A stretch of DNA of 64,000 nt from Trichostrongylus colubriformis. Taxonomy: Eukaryota; Nematoda; Chromadorea; Rhabditida; Trichostrongylidae. Under the pieces are notes generated by a model. It ran no database searches. It was given only the letters and a program-made list of their open reading frames with translations, and was not told where the DNA came from. The translations under genes were made by a program, and so were the position numbers. Below, piece after piece: positions 1 to 11,666 of the stretch. Every line of letters begins with the position of its first letter. Position 1 is the first letter of the stretch. The stretch is taken from the NCBI GenBank assembly GCA_963978905.1, contig OZ022259.1, forward strand, positions 45,898,727 to 45,962,726, given 5' to 3'.

Positions 1-370
1 CCTTCCCGTGAAGAGTGGGTAGTCCGGACGAGTTTTCCGTTGGCGTGTTATCACGTCGTAAACACGAAGAGACGATCGGGAATGAGAAAGCATCCTTTTT
101 CTGGGGTGGGCTCCAAGCTGAAACTGAGAAAGCGGGCCGCGATACCTTCCATTCCCACCCCAGCCAATCAGTCGCTAGGGGTGAACCGAGCCAAGGAAAG
201 CGGCTGGGGTTAAAAAGGCCGCCTCTGTCACAGCTCACAGGCGCGCCATTCGCGGGGGATTTCGCCGAAGATAAGCTTCCTATATCCCTTGTTTTTGGGT
301 GAATGACTCCTTTTAGCGATTCCTTATCACTCACATTACCCCTGTCACTGTCTTTAACTGGTGAAGCCCG
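1..370. repeat. Dispersed repeat family R1, truncated by window edge
   Basis: No gene is recognised. The stretch shares a recognisable word order (tagtccg...gagttttcc, a C/G-rich middle with gggggatttcgcc, then cctgtcac) with 4810-5330, 56707-57245 and 57255-57775. The copies are diverged, so this is an old interspersed family. The open frame that crosses it is not conserved between copies and is not taken as a gene. Confidence 0.6.
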
Positions 371-2087
371 CCCACTGACATAGTTCCCGCCTTAAAATTG
401 ACGAGATCGGTGTTTCTGTTAATATCAGGCGCCTCTCTTCCCTTTTACCTTTTATCTACTGTTCTCTCTTTCGAGCATTCAATTTTTATCGTGAACTCGT
501 ACAATAGATTAAATCACCTAAACCTTTCCTTTAATTCCTCAAAACTCTCTCATGGGGGTCTTTCCTTACTGGCCAGCGAATTAGCACATTTCATTTTTGA
601 ATGAAATAAGGTACCTTGGGCTATGTATCGCGAAAAGCGCCTTCGAGTCACGTCACGGTCGAGTGATTGAGCCAAGAATAAGCATGTATGGTAAATTACC
701 TCATTTATTCGTCGCTGGCGTACTCTTCATAATAAATTAACCAATCGCCTTTACAACATTTCCAGATACTAGTGATTTTCACTTTCTCGACATTTGTTTC
801 ACTTGATGGGATCAAGCATTTACAGTGATATACCAAATGGTCATCACAGCCCAGATATTCTGCATCTGAGATCTGGAACATTATATTCTATAAAATCGGG
901 GCTTTACTGTGCAACAATTAACTCACTTCGAAACCAACTGTTCCGTATTTGTCGAAATATTTCTTGAAAACCATTTTGATCTCTGCAAAATGAGGCAGTG
1001 ATTTGATATAGTCAATACAATACCTTTCGAGGTCCAGGGCTATGCATTAAGACATTCGAATTAGGTCACCGCACCACGCCAATCGAGTCACCAACACGCA
1101 CCGCACGGCAAGGGCCTTGCTGATTCCTCCTTGGATCAATTCGCACTAAGTGGTCGGCTGTTCACGTGAATTACCCAATTCGATTGTCCTGACGCACACC
1201 CTGAGCGCAGTTCACTCACCGTTTCGTGTGTATGCCATGTTTATCCCATTGTCTATGACCATTGCATCGGGATGATAAAAGTTCATTAGCTTCTCCATGT
1301 CCCCTAACAAGTAGTACTTTTCCATTGATTCGTATCTTGGTTCCAAAATGGCTTTCACGTCTGAGTGTACGCAGTTATACTAATTGCTAGAGGTATAATC
1401 AAAAGCGGTACTTCCACAGAAAAGGAACAGCAACAAGATAGTCTGTTAAAAAAGTGTTCGCAAATGTAGACCATGTACCTACCTTCTGTAGTTTTTTGAA
1501 AGCTAACGGATGTAGCCATGGCCTGAATCAGTTGTATTCGAGACATTTTTCTGTCGTATTTTCCATGAGTAATTGGTAAAAGAGTGAAGAATCAAGAAAA
1601 AGAAAAAAAACGTGTGTGCTGATAAGTTAGGAATTAGGAAGAAATTAAGTAGAGAAGAGGCTTGATCATGCTATTATTCTAGAAAGCTTCCTATAATTGC
1701 TAGAAGGCTCGTCGAAGACGTTCACAGATCGGATGTACTAGGTCATGTATGACCCAGGTGGAACAATGAAAACGAGAAACAGTGAAAATAATGTGGAAGC
1801 TCGCACACATTCCCACCGTATACACAAAGCCGCTTTCATACTTTGCCGAAACACGAGCTTTGTGACAAACGCAGAGATATGGAACAGGACGCTCGATTTT
1901 GGTCGGTACGCGTGAAAAATGCCCGCTGTTTTTGTTGTCGACTAGCCGTGCACGGAAGATGTGGCCGCTGTGGGCCCATTGGCGTTTTGGCGTGCTTTTA
2001 CAACACTGGAAATGACCATAGCAAGACTTTCAGTCCAAGTAGCAACGATTGCAGCCTTTCACCGGTTGACCGTCTTGGGTGAACTCA
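371..2087. other. No gene recognised
   Basis: AT-rich sequence with only short chance open frames on both strands. I see no domain, no paired splice sites with a protein-like frame, and no obvious tandem repeat. The last part (about 1900-2087) runs into the segmental duplication that starts next to it. Confidence 0.5.
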
Positions 2088-2400
2088 TGGTACCCATTTA
2101 TACCATTTGGGCTATCTATGCCTTCAGAAGAGCGCAGTGTTTCAAATTTTAGTCCATGGATCAGCTGAATTCTTTGTGTTCGAAAGCTGACGAGGAAGCA
2201 AACTTGTGAGAAGGTGCATAGACAGCTAATCCATAATATCGATTATTAACAAGAGATTTACAGGTGGTCATTTTTTTTTGCCTTTTCATTTCAAAAGTTA
2301 AACCTGTCCTCCTGAAACTCAAAAAGTGTAGCCTTGTAGCTAAAAAAATAAAAAAAAAGTTTTGATATTTTTTCTATTTTGATATTGATAGTTTTGATAT

Positions 2401-2530
2401 ATTATTTTGATACTGATATAAAAAAAAGTCTGAATGTTATATTTACCATAGCTTATCAGCACTCACACGTGCTGATAAGCTATGGTAAATATAACATTCA
2501 GACTTTTTTTTATATCAGTATCAAAATAAT
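2401..2530. repeat. Perfect 62-bp inverted repeat with a 6-nt loop
   Basis: Bases 2401-2462 are the exact reverse complement of 2469-2530, with tcacac between them. The inner part of the arm (gtgctgataagctatgg) is repeated a third time at 2540-2556 and again at 17869-17885, in both cases next to the tRNA-like unit. The absence of mismatches implies recent formation or gene conversion. Confidence 0.9.
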
Positions 2531-2594
2531 ACGTGTGAGTGCTGATAAGCTATGGTAAATATAACATTCAGAAAGCTGAGTTAAGGTGAAGGTG

Positions 2595-2667
2595 GTGTCG
2601 GTAGTGTAATGGATTAGCACATATCCCCGGAAAGGATGAAGTGCGGGTTCGAGTCCCGTCCGGCACC
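2595..2667 (+). tRNA. tRNA-like sequence, copy 1 (probable pseudogene or tRNA-derived repeat)
   Basis: The 73 nt fold as a cloverleaf. The acceptor stem is gtgtcgg with ccggcac; the D stem is gtg/cac; the anticodon stem is tatcc/ggatg; the T arm is gcggg-ttcgagt-cccgt. The internal promoter boxes are good: A box tagtgtaatgg and B box ggttcgagtcc. The anticodon loop is ccggaaa, so position 33 is C rather than the nearly universal U, and the centre reads GGA. This makes a working tRNA doubtful. It lies inside a unit bounded by the short inverted repeat gctgagtta/taactcagc (2574-2697). Copies at 17708 and 17924 are identical over all 73 nt. Confidence 0.6.
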
Positions 2668-4198
2668 GAAGCTTTTGCCCATAACTCAGCATCCTTGTAG
2701 TAAAAAAAAGTGATACAGCAATAGCAGCATTCATTACCGATGAAAGTAATAAAAAGTTAAGTGGAATTGTATGGATAGTATGGTAAATGGACACTGGGAT
2801 CCCGATTGCACGTGGTCCTTATAAATTAGCACATGAAACAGGCGATTAATGGGTGAAGTAGATGCTTTGTCTATGAATGACATTTAGGATGCTCTCGGAA
2901 GAAAATGGGGTGATTTCATGCATGTCATGTCCCATTGTGATGCTGTCATACTGAATTTATGTATATAAAAAGTATTGATGCTATTCTCTCTGATAGTGAG
3001 CTAGAAAGGCAACAGATGAATAAACAAAGGCTGGATTGAGATTGCTGATGCGTCTACAAGGAGCAATATGTAGTTAATATTTCGTTGATCGATGAATTCA
3101 ATATTGATTGCTCTGGAATGATCGAAGTTCCCATTCACTTTGTTCAATTATTTGCAAAATTATTTTATTTATTCATGAAAACTGGCATGTGGAATCTATC
3201 TTTTACTGTGCTATCTGGAGGCCCTCGATAACAGTGGATTGCCTTAGCATGGAATCGATCCACGGATCGTGCTAGTGATGGCGGCATTGGTAGAGCCTTT
3301 TCATCGTTCCCCCCACTTTGCGGTATTTATAGACAGGAATATGCATTTAATCGACATGGTGTGGAAATTGTACAGGCGTTGTTTGAATGAGCCTGAAAAA
3401 GTGCGAAGGCTGTGGAAGAAAAAATTGGGTTTCATTGATTTTAGCCGATATCTGAATTTATTTCCTGGGTGGTGATCCTTTTTTACGCGGAATCCTGTAA
3501 CAAAATGGGGAATCAGTAGTCACGTAGCTACTATGCCTGATCAATAAAGTGATCATTCTCATCGTGAATAGCGCTCAAACTTGTCAACAGCCCAATTTCA
3601 ATTGAAATTCGTGGAAAACGCACTTAACAAAAATCGATGTTCAACGCAATTGCGTGATATGCGGGATTTTGGGATATTACGTGCGTTGGCCTTTTTAGTA
3701 AAACGATTATACTAAAAGTCACTGAAAATCTGTGAATCTCTCGAAATTTTTAGATATGCGTGGATCTGGAAAATAATAAGATTGCAGAGTCAAGGAACAG
3801 GAGAAGGAGAAAATTCACGAAAATGCTACATACAACTTGAAAGACAACACCACGGAGGGTGGTTTGGTCGATCGATGAATATGGAAGTAGAGGTGCTGAA
3901 TACTACTGCAAAAGAAGAAAAATGAATCGAAACGGCAAGCAAAGCTAGTAGTGAAGCCTCATTCCACCTTTTGTTCCGAGCGCGTTTTCGCTTTTGCCTG
4001 GATGAGGCGATGGCGAATGCAAGCCTGCCCCACCTCTTCACCGCAACGCGGTAATAGCTCGCGATAATAAGCTCGAGACGCGACTCTCATGCCAGAACGC
4101 CAAGCACCGCCTGCTCTAGCCCTAGACGCTCATTTATAGGGAACATGTCTTATCTCGGATGCCCATATTACGTCTCAATGATCTTTTAGAAACGCCGT

Positions 4199-4214
4199 AG
4201 GGGGGGGGGGGGGA
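4199..4214. repeat. Poly-G tract at a duplication breakpoint
   Basis: A run of 14 G follows the sequence gccgta. In the right-hand duplicate the corresponding accgta is where a mariner begins (TA at 59494-59495), so the tract marks the point where the two duplicate copies stop matching. Confidence 0.8.
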
Positions 4215-5612
4215 GGGCGATTTCGGACTATTGTAAAATACGAAATGTGGGGGCGCTAAATAGTGCAACAGCAGAGAAAGAACAGGATGAAGCGGCCAAA
4301 AACCCGGTAAAGAGGACCACTTTCTTTCCTTTCATTTCGCCCCTCTGCACCTCTAGCCGCTGATGGCTAGATGTAGAGGGCGAGTGGGCGAGAGGCTGTG
4401 CCAGGCAGCCACGAATACTGCTCTGCCATCGCAGCTACTGCAAATGAAGCCCTATGAGATCGCCGTGAATATTTCAAGGACGTGCTCTCCAGCGTTAGTG
4501 TCTCCACAGATTATCACTTGATATAATAGTTGGCCTTTCATTTATAGAGAAGATCTTCCCTAATTCCGCTTTCCTTCATTGCCTTTTTCGGAGCCTTGAA
4601 CTTAGCACAACGAGTTTTTCAAGAAAATTGAAAATTAGGAAACTTCGGCTTTATAAAAATTGCAAAAGCTAAGCAAAAGGCGACTAATCGACCCCTGCTG
4701 AAACGGAAAAGCTTTCTTTTGATTCCATGATGACATTCCCATTCTCATCATCACCAATCTTTTTGCGAGTTTTCTAATGCGCAGCATCGCGAACCTCTCG
4801 CCGATGCCTTTCTTAAAGGCAGCATTAGGGGAAAGTCGGACGAAAAGTAAAAGAAATAGTGCATATGAAAGTCGAGATGCTTAGTAAGGACAGTGGAGAA
4901 AAAGCGGATGGAAATGGCCCAAAACCCGAGAAATAAGACCCCCTTTCCACTGTTGATTCTCGACGCGGACGACCTGTCCGTCAACAGGGGAGTAGTATGA
5001 TCTAGTTTTCCATTGGCATGTTGCCAAGTAAACACAGGGGAATGTTTGGAAATACAACAACATCAATTTTTTTGAGTGAATTTAAAGCCAAGACTGCGAA
5101 AGAGCGCCGCAAAACCTCCGATCCTGCCGCATTTCCTTGGCCGCTCCCACCCCAGTCAATCGGGAATTACGTCATCGGGAGGCGGGACCGCTGCATGGTT
5201 GCGGCGTTTTGCAGGGTTTCTACAGCTTGGAGGGGTGCCTTTTCTTCGTGATATCGCCACAGATAACCTTCTTAGGCCCAGGACTACCATGTGAGTGACT
5301 TCTTGTAGGGACTTCTCCATTACCGCATTATCCCTAATGCTGTCTTTGAAGGAATTGTCCATGGGAAATGAATCAATACACAGCGCATACGACATTTACA
5401 TCTTCGTGAGAGGCCCACAAGCTTTATTATCAAAGGAACGCACCGACCAGAAAGAACTCCGCAGCCTCACTTTTGAAGCCCTTCTGAAACGGGAATATTC
5501 TCGCTCTTTTTTGGAAGTTCTCGGGAAAAAATTTATTTCAGTAGAGATGTTGCTCTCTCAGAGGTAGTAGATGAAAATTGGAACGTTCATCGGAGTAGTG
5601 ATACTCCTATCA
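4215..5612. repeat. R1 repeat copy and flanking sequence, no gene
   Basis: An R1 copy spans about 4810-5330 (ggggaaagtcggacgaaaag near its left end, ttaggcccaggactaccatg near its right end). A short relic of the MITE-A terminus, ggaattgtccatggg, lies at about 5350-5365. Overlapping open frames on both strands of the R1 copy are not protein-like and not conserved in the other R1 copies. 4215-4810 holds nothing that I recognise. Confidence 0.55.
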
Positions 5613-6049
5613 TTGAAGGAATCGTCTATGGGAAATTGAGTTTTTTTTCTGTTTAACATGTATTTATGTTGTATTTGCCTAATGTGGGCTGCATGCAAAG
5701 TTTTACGTGGAAAAATATGATTCCGGCTAAGGTGCAGTACGACAAAGTCTCGGCCGGATGGACGTGTCTTCCGAGCAAGTGCCCACCCCGTCGTACACCG
5801 CGGTGGGAGACGCATTGTAAGAACAGAAAGTTACGTAAACGGTCCCACTCTCCGTTCCCAAGCGCGGTTGACGACGGGACAGGGGCTTTTACTCTGTGGC
5901 TCCCCCACCCGGCCGAGAATTTGGGAGCTGTATCTTGAGTGGATTTTCACTTTTTCGCGTGAAACTTTGCATGCGGCCATTGTAAGGAAAATACAGCATA
6001 ATGATAAAGGTAACAAAGAAATCGTTTCTCCGTGAACCATTCCTTCAAT
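5613..6049. mobile_element. MITE-A copy 1 (miniature inverted-repeat element)
   Basis: The ends are inverted repeats of about 100 bp. The outer word is ttgaaggaatcg... and the inner word is ctgcatgcaaagtttt...; the right end carries gaaactttgcatgcgg and ends in ccattccttcaa. The GC-rich core has no coding capacity. The same arrangement occurs at 28873-29284 and at 31924-33632, and in a diverged form at 27290-27597. The right-hand duplicate keeps only the right end, at about 60746-60800. Confidence 0.75.
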
Positions 6050-6985
6050 TCGATGCTGAGTTTGAGCATCTCAAATTTTGCGACCGTTTAACTCAGTGAC
6101 AAAACTGTACTGGGAGAACATTTGGAGTGGCGTTTAAGTGTTCCGGCCAGTATTCCAAGTGGTTAGGTCACCAGTGCTGAGTGGAGGGTAATTCATTATA
6201 GAAGCTGTATTCTAGCCGAATTTACTTATGTACATGGAAACGACGAAATTTACATTTTGGTCGTCTAAAACATTGTATTATGGACTGTTACAGTAACGAG
6301 CTTCCACTTTCATGATAGATCGCATCTGCCTCCAGTCAGAAATTGTATTTAATAGAAGATGCCCTTACATAGTCATTTAAGTAACAAATATCTCGCTTTA
6401 TTACATATTTACCTACACAAATATCTGCCTTTATTATTGGGCCTTTATTTTGGGCATAAGTAGACCAGGTACGTATCCAAGATCTTGAAATCAGTAGTGA
6501 TCAGTCGTTTTTTGAAGCAAACCCACTCATGGGGGACGTGACTCCAGACTAATCACAGAAAAACTTGCACCTTAGCCCAAACTACCTTCGCCTTCGAAGA
6601 CCACTTAGTAAAAATAATCTACTGAATCTTAATGAGTCGTCTGACATTGCCTTTGGAAATTGATTTTTCGAAAAACGCTTTTTCTCCCCTTAATCTTTGA
6701 GTTCTTTCATCGCATTTCGGGGATGCCACACTCTTATCAGTGCCTGCTTCCCACATTGCTGCTGAAACATCACTGAAGCCTCACCTTTGGGGCAAATGCT
6801 TCAGTCTTCGTACTATTTTTAAATGGTATTCAAACCGCCGACATTTCAGAGATTTTCTTCGTTCGCTATTCGTAACCCATTTACATGAGCATACTTTATT
6901 GAATTTCTACGTGACTTCATATCCTGCAATTTTTGCCGATTGTATGGTTGTTGACACAGTACTTAGCTTTATATGATCATATTTA

Positions 6986-8540
6986 TTAGAACCCAACTGA
7001 ATTTATCAACATTGTTGACAAATCAATGCTCTTCTAATACACGTCTTGACTCCTGTTGAATCATACAAATGTCGATAATGGTAGAATCAGCAATCAATAC
7101 GTGTATGTAGTTGTCGAGAAGTGAAGCGCTTATAACTCGATGGAGGTTCTGAGATCGGCAGAGGTCTCCCTTAGCGACAAAGCCAATAGCAGTCGTTGCT
7201 CAGAATGTGAAGGACGCATGACGGAAATCACCCGAATGCAGTACGAATTGAACGAGTACGTTGGCTACTTTGTATAAAAAGCTACACTATAATTATCTAA
7301 ATAAGTGAATAAATAAATGAAATAATACACTGTTAATAAGTCTATGGTGTTGATTCCTTGTTTTGTGGGGCAATCTAGGTAGAATTAGAGAAAACGAATG
7401 GCAAAGTTTTCGCTCAGCAAACTGTAAATTGGTCTGGTATGCGACAGGACACTTGAACTGTGCTGCTATTGCGGCACGTATTTTATTAGTCTCGTTGTAA
7501 ACTGTTAACGTGCTTAAGGATACCACCGGGTCCTCCCATCACCTGACTCGATTCGAGTGTCTTGTCGCACATTCTAACTAAACTATGATCCACTGCTGTC
7601 TAATCAGTACTGGCGATGTCTGAGGATGCTCCACTGGTTTCTTGATTTGGTACTTAGGCTATGTCATTTGGTGGGTCACGATCAGCGGTTAACGGAAGCT
7701 ATCAACTAACACCAATGCACCGAGTTTGAGTAATACGATTGCGGGCTCATATTCATACGATCAGTTATTCTTATCATCCCCCGAGGGCAACAAAGTCACT
7801 TACACATGCGATATTCGGATAAGTCTACTTACCTTCTTTGGGTAGTTGATTCTTGAGTAACTTTCAAGGTTTCACCCTTTTTTGCGCCGCCACAAGCAAC
7901 ATCACACCGCGACAACCGCTGCAACCCGAGCTAGCCACCCTTACCCAAGCTGACTAGGTCTGGTTAGCTCGAGTTCGAGGTGATGTAGCAATATCATACA
8001 TGCCCATAGCACCGCAATAGGGTGCAGCTTCGATAGTTTCCTGAAGGCCTTTCGCCCAACGGAGGTAGCTTGTGTGCCTTCAAACCCGCTATTCCGCTGA
8101 TCTTATTCGTCCAACGATTTCTTGATTTTCTGGAATTCCCGATGAAAATGAAAATTGCGAAGAAAGGGATCAACACGGTGTTTTCTCGGAGCCGTTTAGT
8201 GACCTACGATCCGTTAGGGCAATCATCCCGCGCTAAAGAATTCGGTAACGCGGCCGTTTTCCAAAGCCCATCCCACAGTGAGTATTCATCCATTTTTATC
8301 CATCTACATTTTTTGGAAAACAATTAAATTTCTCGTTCCTGAAACTTGTAGAGTTTTTCACTTCGCTTCATGTTTTTCCTTAAAAAATAATGAGAATGTT
8401 TTTCAGTCAGTGTTTTTAGCTTTAAATATTCATCTGAAATTATTGTAGCATTGCGCTTTCATTCTTGTAACATTCAGAGACTTAGGCTAATAAGGTTATT
8501 AAATGGTTATGAGAAAAAATTTGAGTGTGAATGTTTTCAG
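6986..8540. other. No gene recognised
   Basis: A minus-strand frame at 7293-7512 is open and has a possible acceptor upstream of it, but I recognise nothing in it and no second exon fits. A plus-strand frame ending at a GTGAGT (8283) has a phase that does not join to the exon at 8541. Neither is called. Confidence 0.4.
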
Positions 8541-8646
8541 CAGCAAAGATCAAATCACAAAGCTGTTCGATGATGTCGGTGATCTGGCTGGAAAACTCGA
8601 TGAAGAGGAGGCTATCACTTATGAGAAGAAGGAGACTATGAAGACT
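8541..8646 (+). CDS. Candidate internal exon, unknown protein
   Basis: The 106-nt exon is bounded by atgttttcag and by the donor gtaaga. In the frame that starts one base in, it encodes 35 residues, SSKDQITKLF-type sequence followed by an acidic helix-like stretch (DDVGDLAGKLDEEEA) and a Lys/Glu-rich end (YEKKETMKT). The composition is that of a real charged, possibly coiled-coil exon. I do not recognise the family. It lies 2.7 kb upstream of the intact LIM exon on the same strand, but the phases do not allow a direct join, so a shared gene is speculation. Confidence 0.35.
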
Positions 8647-9139
8647 GTAAGAGAAGATTTGATTCTTGTTTTTTTTGACTCTAAACTTCAGTTATTGATT
8701 TGTCACCCATCATTTCCGGCCTCCTCTTCAACCACTTCATTATTCCTTTACTGTGTTTCCTACTTGGACGCTACTCTGATTAAATGAGGAACGAAGTTTT
8801 CCTTACAATGACGTTTTACCAGCTCAGTCCTCAGGGCTGGAAATACTTGTAATAGTCCTTTATGAATATGCCTACGCATTCTCTATAGAACTGCTCGGAG
8901 ATAGAGAATACGGCGTTGTTTACCAAATGGCCGACGAGGTCGTTTTTCTATCTAGCTTGAAGGGAGACCGTATGTTATGGACCCTATTTTTACCTAAACC
9001 AAAAAGGGGGAAGGAGTCTCTGTCTTTCTCCTTCAAGGTTGAGGCAAACCAATTTTTCTTGCTAATTGAACATTCTACCCATCTTCCTTTACCTGATTAT
9101 TTTGCGTTTGTGGGGAATTAGGCGTTGTTGCGTAACACG
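8647..9139. other. No gene recognised
   Basis: Short open frames only (for example 8927-9121), without a recognisable domain or splice partners. Confidence 0.4.
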
Positions 9140-9490
9140 ACTATGGTATTCGCGCTCAAGGGCTCGAATTACTCCTCTGTGCAAATTTTCAGCCAAATCG
9201 AGTTTTTGGCCCAACTTCGGAAAATTGGGGATGCTAGAGCCTAGACATTTCTATTACAGATGCTCATGGCAAAAATGTACGTAACAAGCGTCAATAAGGG
9301 CATTTTCTTGGCAAGGGTCAACGACTTCTGCTTCATTGAATAGGTTCCCAGCCAATAGCTCATGAATTTTTCCGAAATTCGGTCAAATTCTCGAATTGGC
9401 CAAAAACTTGTCCAGTGGGGTAGTTTGATCCTACCATGTAACATGTAGTACCAGTTATTCAGAAAAAGTTTCATAACTCCACTCACAGAA
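9140..9490 (+). repeat. Dispersed repeat R2, copy 1
   Basis: Matches 56405-56650 in direct orientation: aattactcctctgtgcaaat, then tcgagtttttggccca, then a segment with ggtcaaattctcgaattggc. The right copy abuts the segmental duplication, so R2 may once have been part of a longer duplicated block. Confidence 0.6.
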
Positions 9491-9687
9491 TCGTTTGGCA
9501 GATTTGGAGTACAGAGCTGAAATCAGCGTCCAAACGTGCGTCGAATGATATGTGTATTATGCAAAGACCACTTCGTCCTGGTATCCTTCCCTTGTCAGTC
9601 GGCACTATCGCCGTATGTTTCAAGCCCCATAACTTCCTTTACAGAATCATTCAACAAATCTGGAGGGCAGATGTGAGATATCCGTTC

Positions 9688-10507
9688 GAAACTACAGTTA
9701 GTGCCGTAAGAGTGTTAAAAATCGCGAGAAAACACGTTTTCGCGTTTTTTATCGTTTTTTCGCCATAAATCGATTGATATTGTTTATTTTTACTAAACAT
9801 ATATATGTTTTAGAATAAGCTCGTCGAGCTCTACAAGATGGTACCACAAGTTTTTGATTTTCTCAAATTCGGTACAAAGCCATTTTTTCACATTCTGAAA
9901 AGTTTGAGAAAAATTACTTCGAAATTTGATGAACTGCCAGCGAAGTCTTCTCACATCCCTGATCTGAGTTCACAGTGGTGTAAGAATTTCAGAGTTTCAC
10001 TCATTTCAGACGAACCCCTGTTCCTTAATGTGGCCCTAAACAGTGCCTCCGTGTATATGTTGTTGGAAAACCCATCTCTTATCTCATTTTCAGCCGCAGT
10101 TTTCCCATTGAAATGTACACCGTTCGATTTCCCAGGGAAATTGCTATCAAATGATATATAAAAACCTTGGTGTTCATGAAATTCTTATTATCCTCATTTC
10201 CAGCCTTTTCCTTTTGTCAATCGACTTCTCAAGCTCCAGTGCGCCGCATCGATCGACGAGCATGGCCATGGGAAAGCTGTGGCGCCATCGTTACGACCCC
10301 GCGCTATCCACGTGCACGGCCGTGGGGAACTGCTCGGCGCTCCGACGGGGCGTGACCGCTTCCTCTCCCAGCCGAGCTGATTCTAAAACATATATATATA
10401 TTCTCAGTGAAAATAATCAATATTAATCGATTTATGGCGAAAAACGATAAAAACACGCGTTTTCGCGCGATTTTTAACACTCTTACGGCACTAACTGTAC
10501 ATATGGA
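9688..10507. mobile_element. Foldback element with ~125-bp terminal inverted repeats
   Basis: The left end reads acagttagtgccgtaagagt and the right end is its inverse, ctcttacggcactaactgt. The similarity continues inward through the TTTTTCGCCATAAATCGATT-type block to the atatatat run at about 9805 and 10390. The core (9830-10380) carries one 107-codon open frame (9838-10161) with no domain that I recognise, followed by a GC-rich block. No transposase is visible, so the element is non-autonomous. The target duplication is not clear. Confidence 0.7.
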
Positions 10508-11185
10508 CATAAACAACTCATCTTGAATGGCCACGGTGACCCGGGAGCCTTTTGTTGTTAGTCGATGAAGTCCCTCCAGAAATATTGTGCTAGCCAAAAG
10601 CGGCATATTTCATTTGAATTTAAAAGTGGAGTATGAAAGAGCAAGAAAAACGACTCAGAAGAGGTAAGAATCCCGATGGTTGCAGCAGGCGCCCTACCAC
10701 GTTACGCGACGCAGAAGCTGCGGAGGTGCCACCCTCACCTGTTCTGCTTCTGTGGCCGTTATGAGTCTTGCATTTTCATTCTGGAAGTTTTTCTTCTGAT
10801 AATTTTACCAATACCGACGTAGTTTCACCCATCCTATTTGTGTCTTGAATTCTATCCAAACTCTGTCTTTGGACAGATGATTATCTTGTAGGTATCTGAA
10901 ATGCTGCCTACTGTAATTATTCGCTGCTGTCGATGCTTCACCTCGCGAACAGGGAATCTGCGCTCATACATATGTAGATCGCTGCTGCCGCGTCTCATCT
11001 GGATTCCAAATGAGAATCTCCTCTAAGGATCTCCCTCCCCAAGCGAGACAGGACCCCTTTTTTACCCCAAAAATATGACCCCTTTCGAGGGTTCCCCTAC
11101 CATATTGCCCCTATGCCGATAAAACCCAGCTGGCTGGGTTCTCCTACGTTCCCCGCAGAATGAAAGTCCGACGAGTACACTCCCC
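10508..11185. repeat. Mostly featureless; ends in a fragment of the 15-27 kb inverted repeat
   Basis: 10508-11009 shows nothing recognisable. 11010-11180 (caagcgagacaggacccc, then tatgacccctttcgagggtt, ending cgttccccgcagaatgaaag) is a third partial copy of a segment found at 25905-26055 and, inverted, at 16300-16430. It stops exactly where the duplicated LIM segment starts. Confidence 0.6.
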
Positions 11186-11666
11186 CTACCTCTCACCTAC
11201 AGTATCTTCGGACGTGAAATGAGCTGTCTATGTTGTCCATAACTGGAATTTTCGGCGTCTACTTTCTTTTTTCTCCCTTTCTTTTCTCCTTCTTTTGTTC
11301 AAGTTTTTATCCCGACTTCTTTTTCAGGTATGAAGAAGATGGAATATAAAGGAAAACAATGGCACGACAAATGTTTCTGTTGCGCACATTGTAAAAATCC
11401 AATCGGCACCAAATCTTCTATTCCAAAAAATGAGGACGTTTACTGCGGATCATGTCATGAGGAGAAATTCGCGACACGATGTAATAAATGCAGAAAAGTG
11501 AGTTAATGGACGAGTTTTTGGTTTCTGTGATTCTGCGACTTCTTCAACATTTCATTTGCAACAAAATAAGTAACTGCTTTTCCATTTCGCGATGTTTGGA
11601 CAATGCTGTGGCTATAGTGTGAAATCTCAATGGGTGTGCTATTTCAAGGAAACCATGAGGGGTGAT
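11186..11666 (+). repeat. Inverted segmental copy of 31160-31640 (LIM exon plus intron flanks)
   Basis: About 480 bp, including the LIM exon and both flanking intron pieces, match the reverse complement of 31160-31640. The flank words catgaggggtgattt and ctcacctacagtatct are shared. The copies differ by scattered substitutions and small indels. Confidence 0.85.
11328..11497 (+). CDS. lim-9: Intact LIM-domain exon, lim-9/FHL (Limpet) type
   Basis: The 170-nt exon lies between tttttcag and gtgagt and encodes 56 residues after two split-codon bases. It shows the second half of one LIM zinc-binding module (WHDKCFCCAHCKNPIGTKS, then VYCGSCHEEKF) and the start of the next (RCNKCRK), with all Cys/His ligands in place. 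The order and wording fit the four-and-a-half-LIM family member lim-9 of nematodes, a muscle adhesion-complex scaffold. No neighbouring LIM exon is seen within 10 kb on this strand, so it is an orphan exon. Its inverted duplicate at 31326-31495 sits among other lim-9-type exons but is broken. This copy could be the donor, or a dead-end duplicate that escaped damage. Confidence 0.75.

Larger units (their letters stand above)
2088..6985 (+). repeat. Left copy of a ~5-kb segmental direct duplication
   Basis: Blocks here recur in the same order and orientation at 56650-61821. Examples: 2150-2290 with 57790-57920, 2760-3480 with 58040-58770, 3490-4200 with 58785-59495, and 6010-6985 with 60765-61821. 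The copies differ by many substitutions and by insertions. The left copy has the hairpin and tRNA-like unit (2401-2703) and an R1 plus miniature-element block (4200-6000). The right copy has a mariner and extra R1 units. The left copy keeps the unfilled site (about 6981) of the palindromic element that sits at 61822 in the right copy. Open frames in both copies (for example 3269-3475) are not conserved as proteins. Confidence 0.8.
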
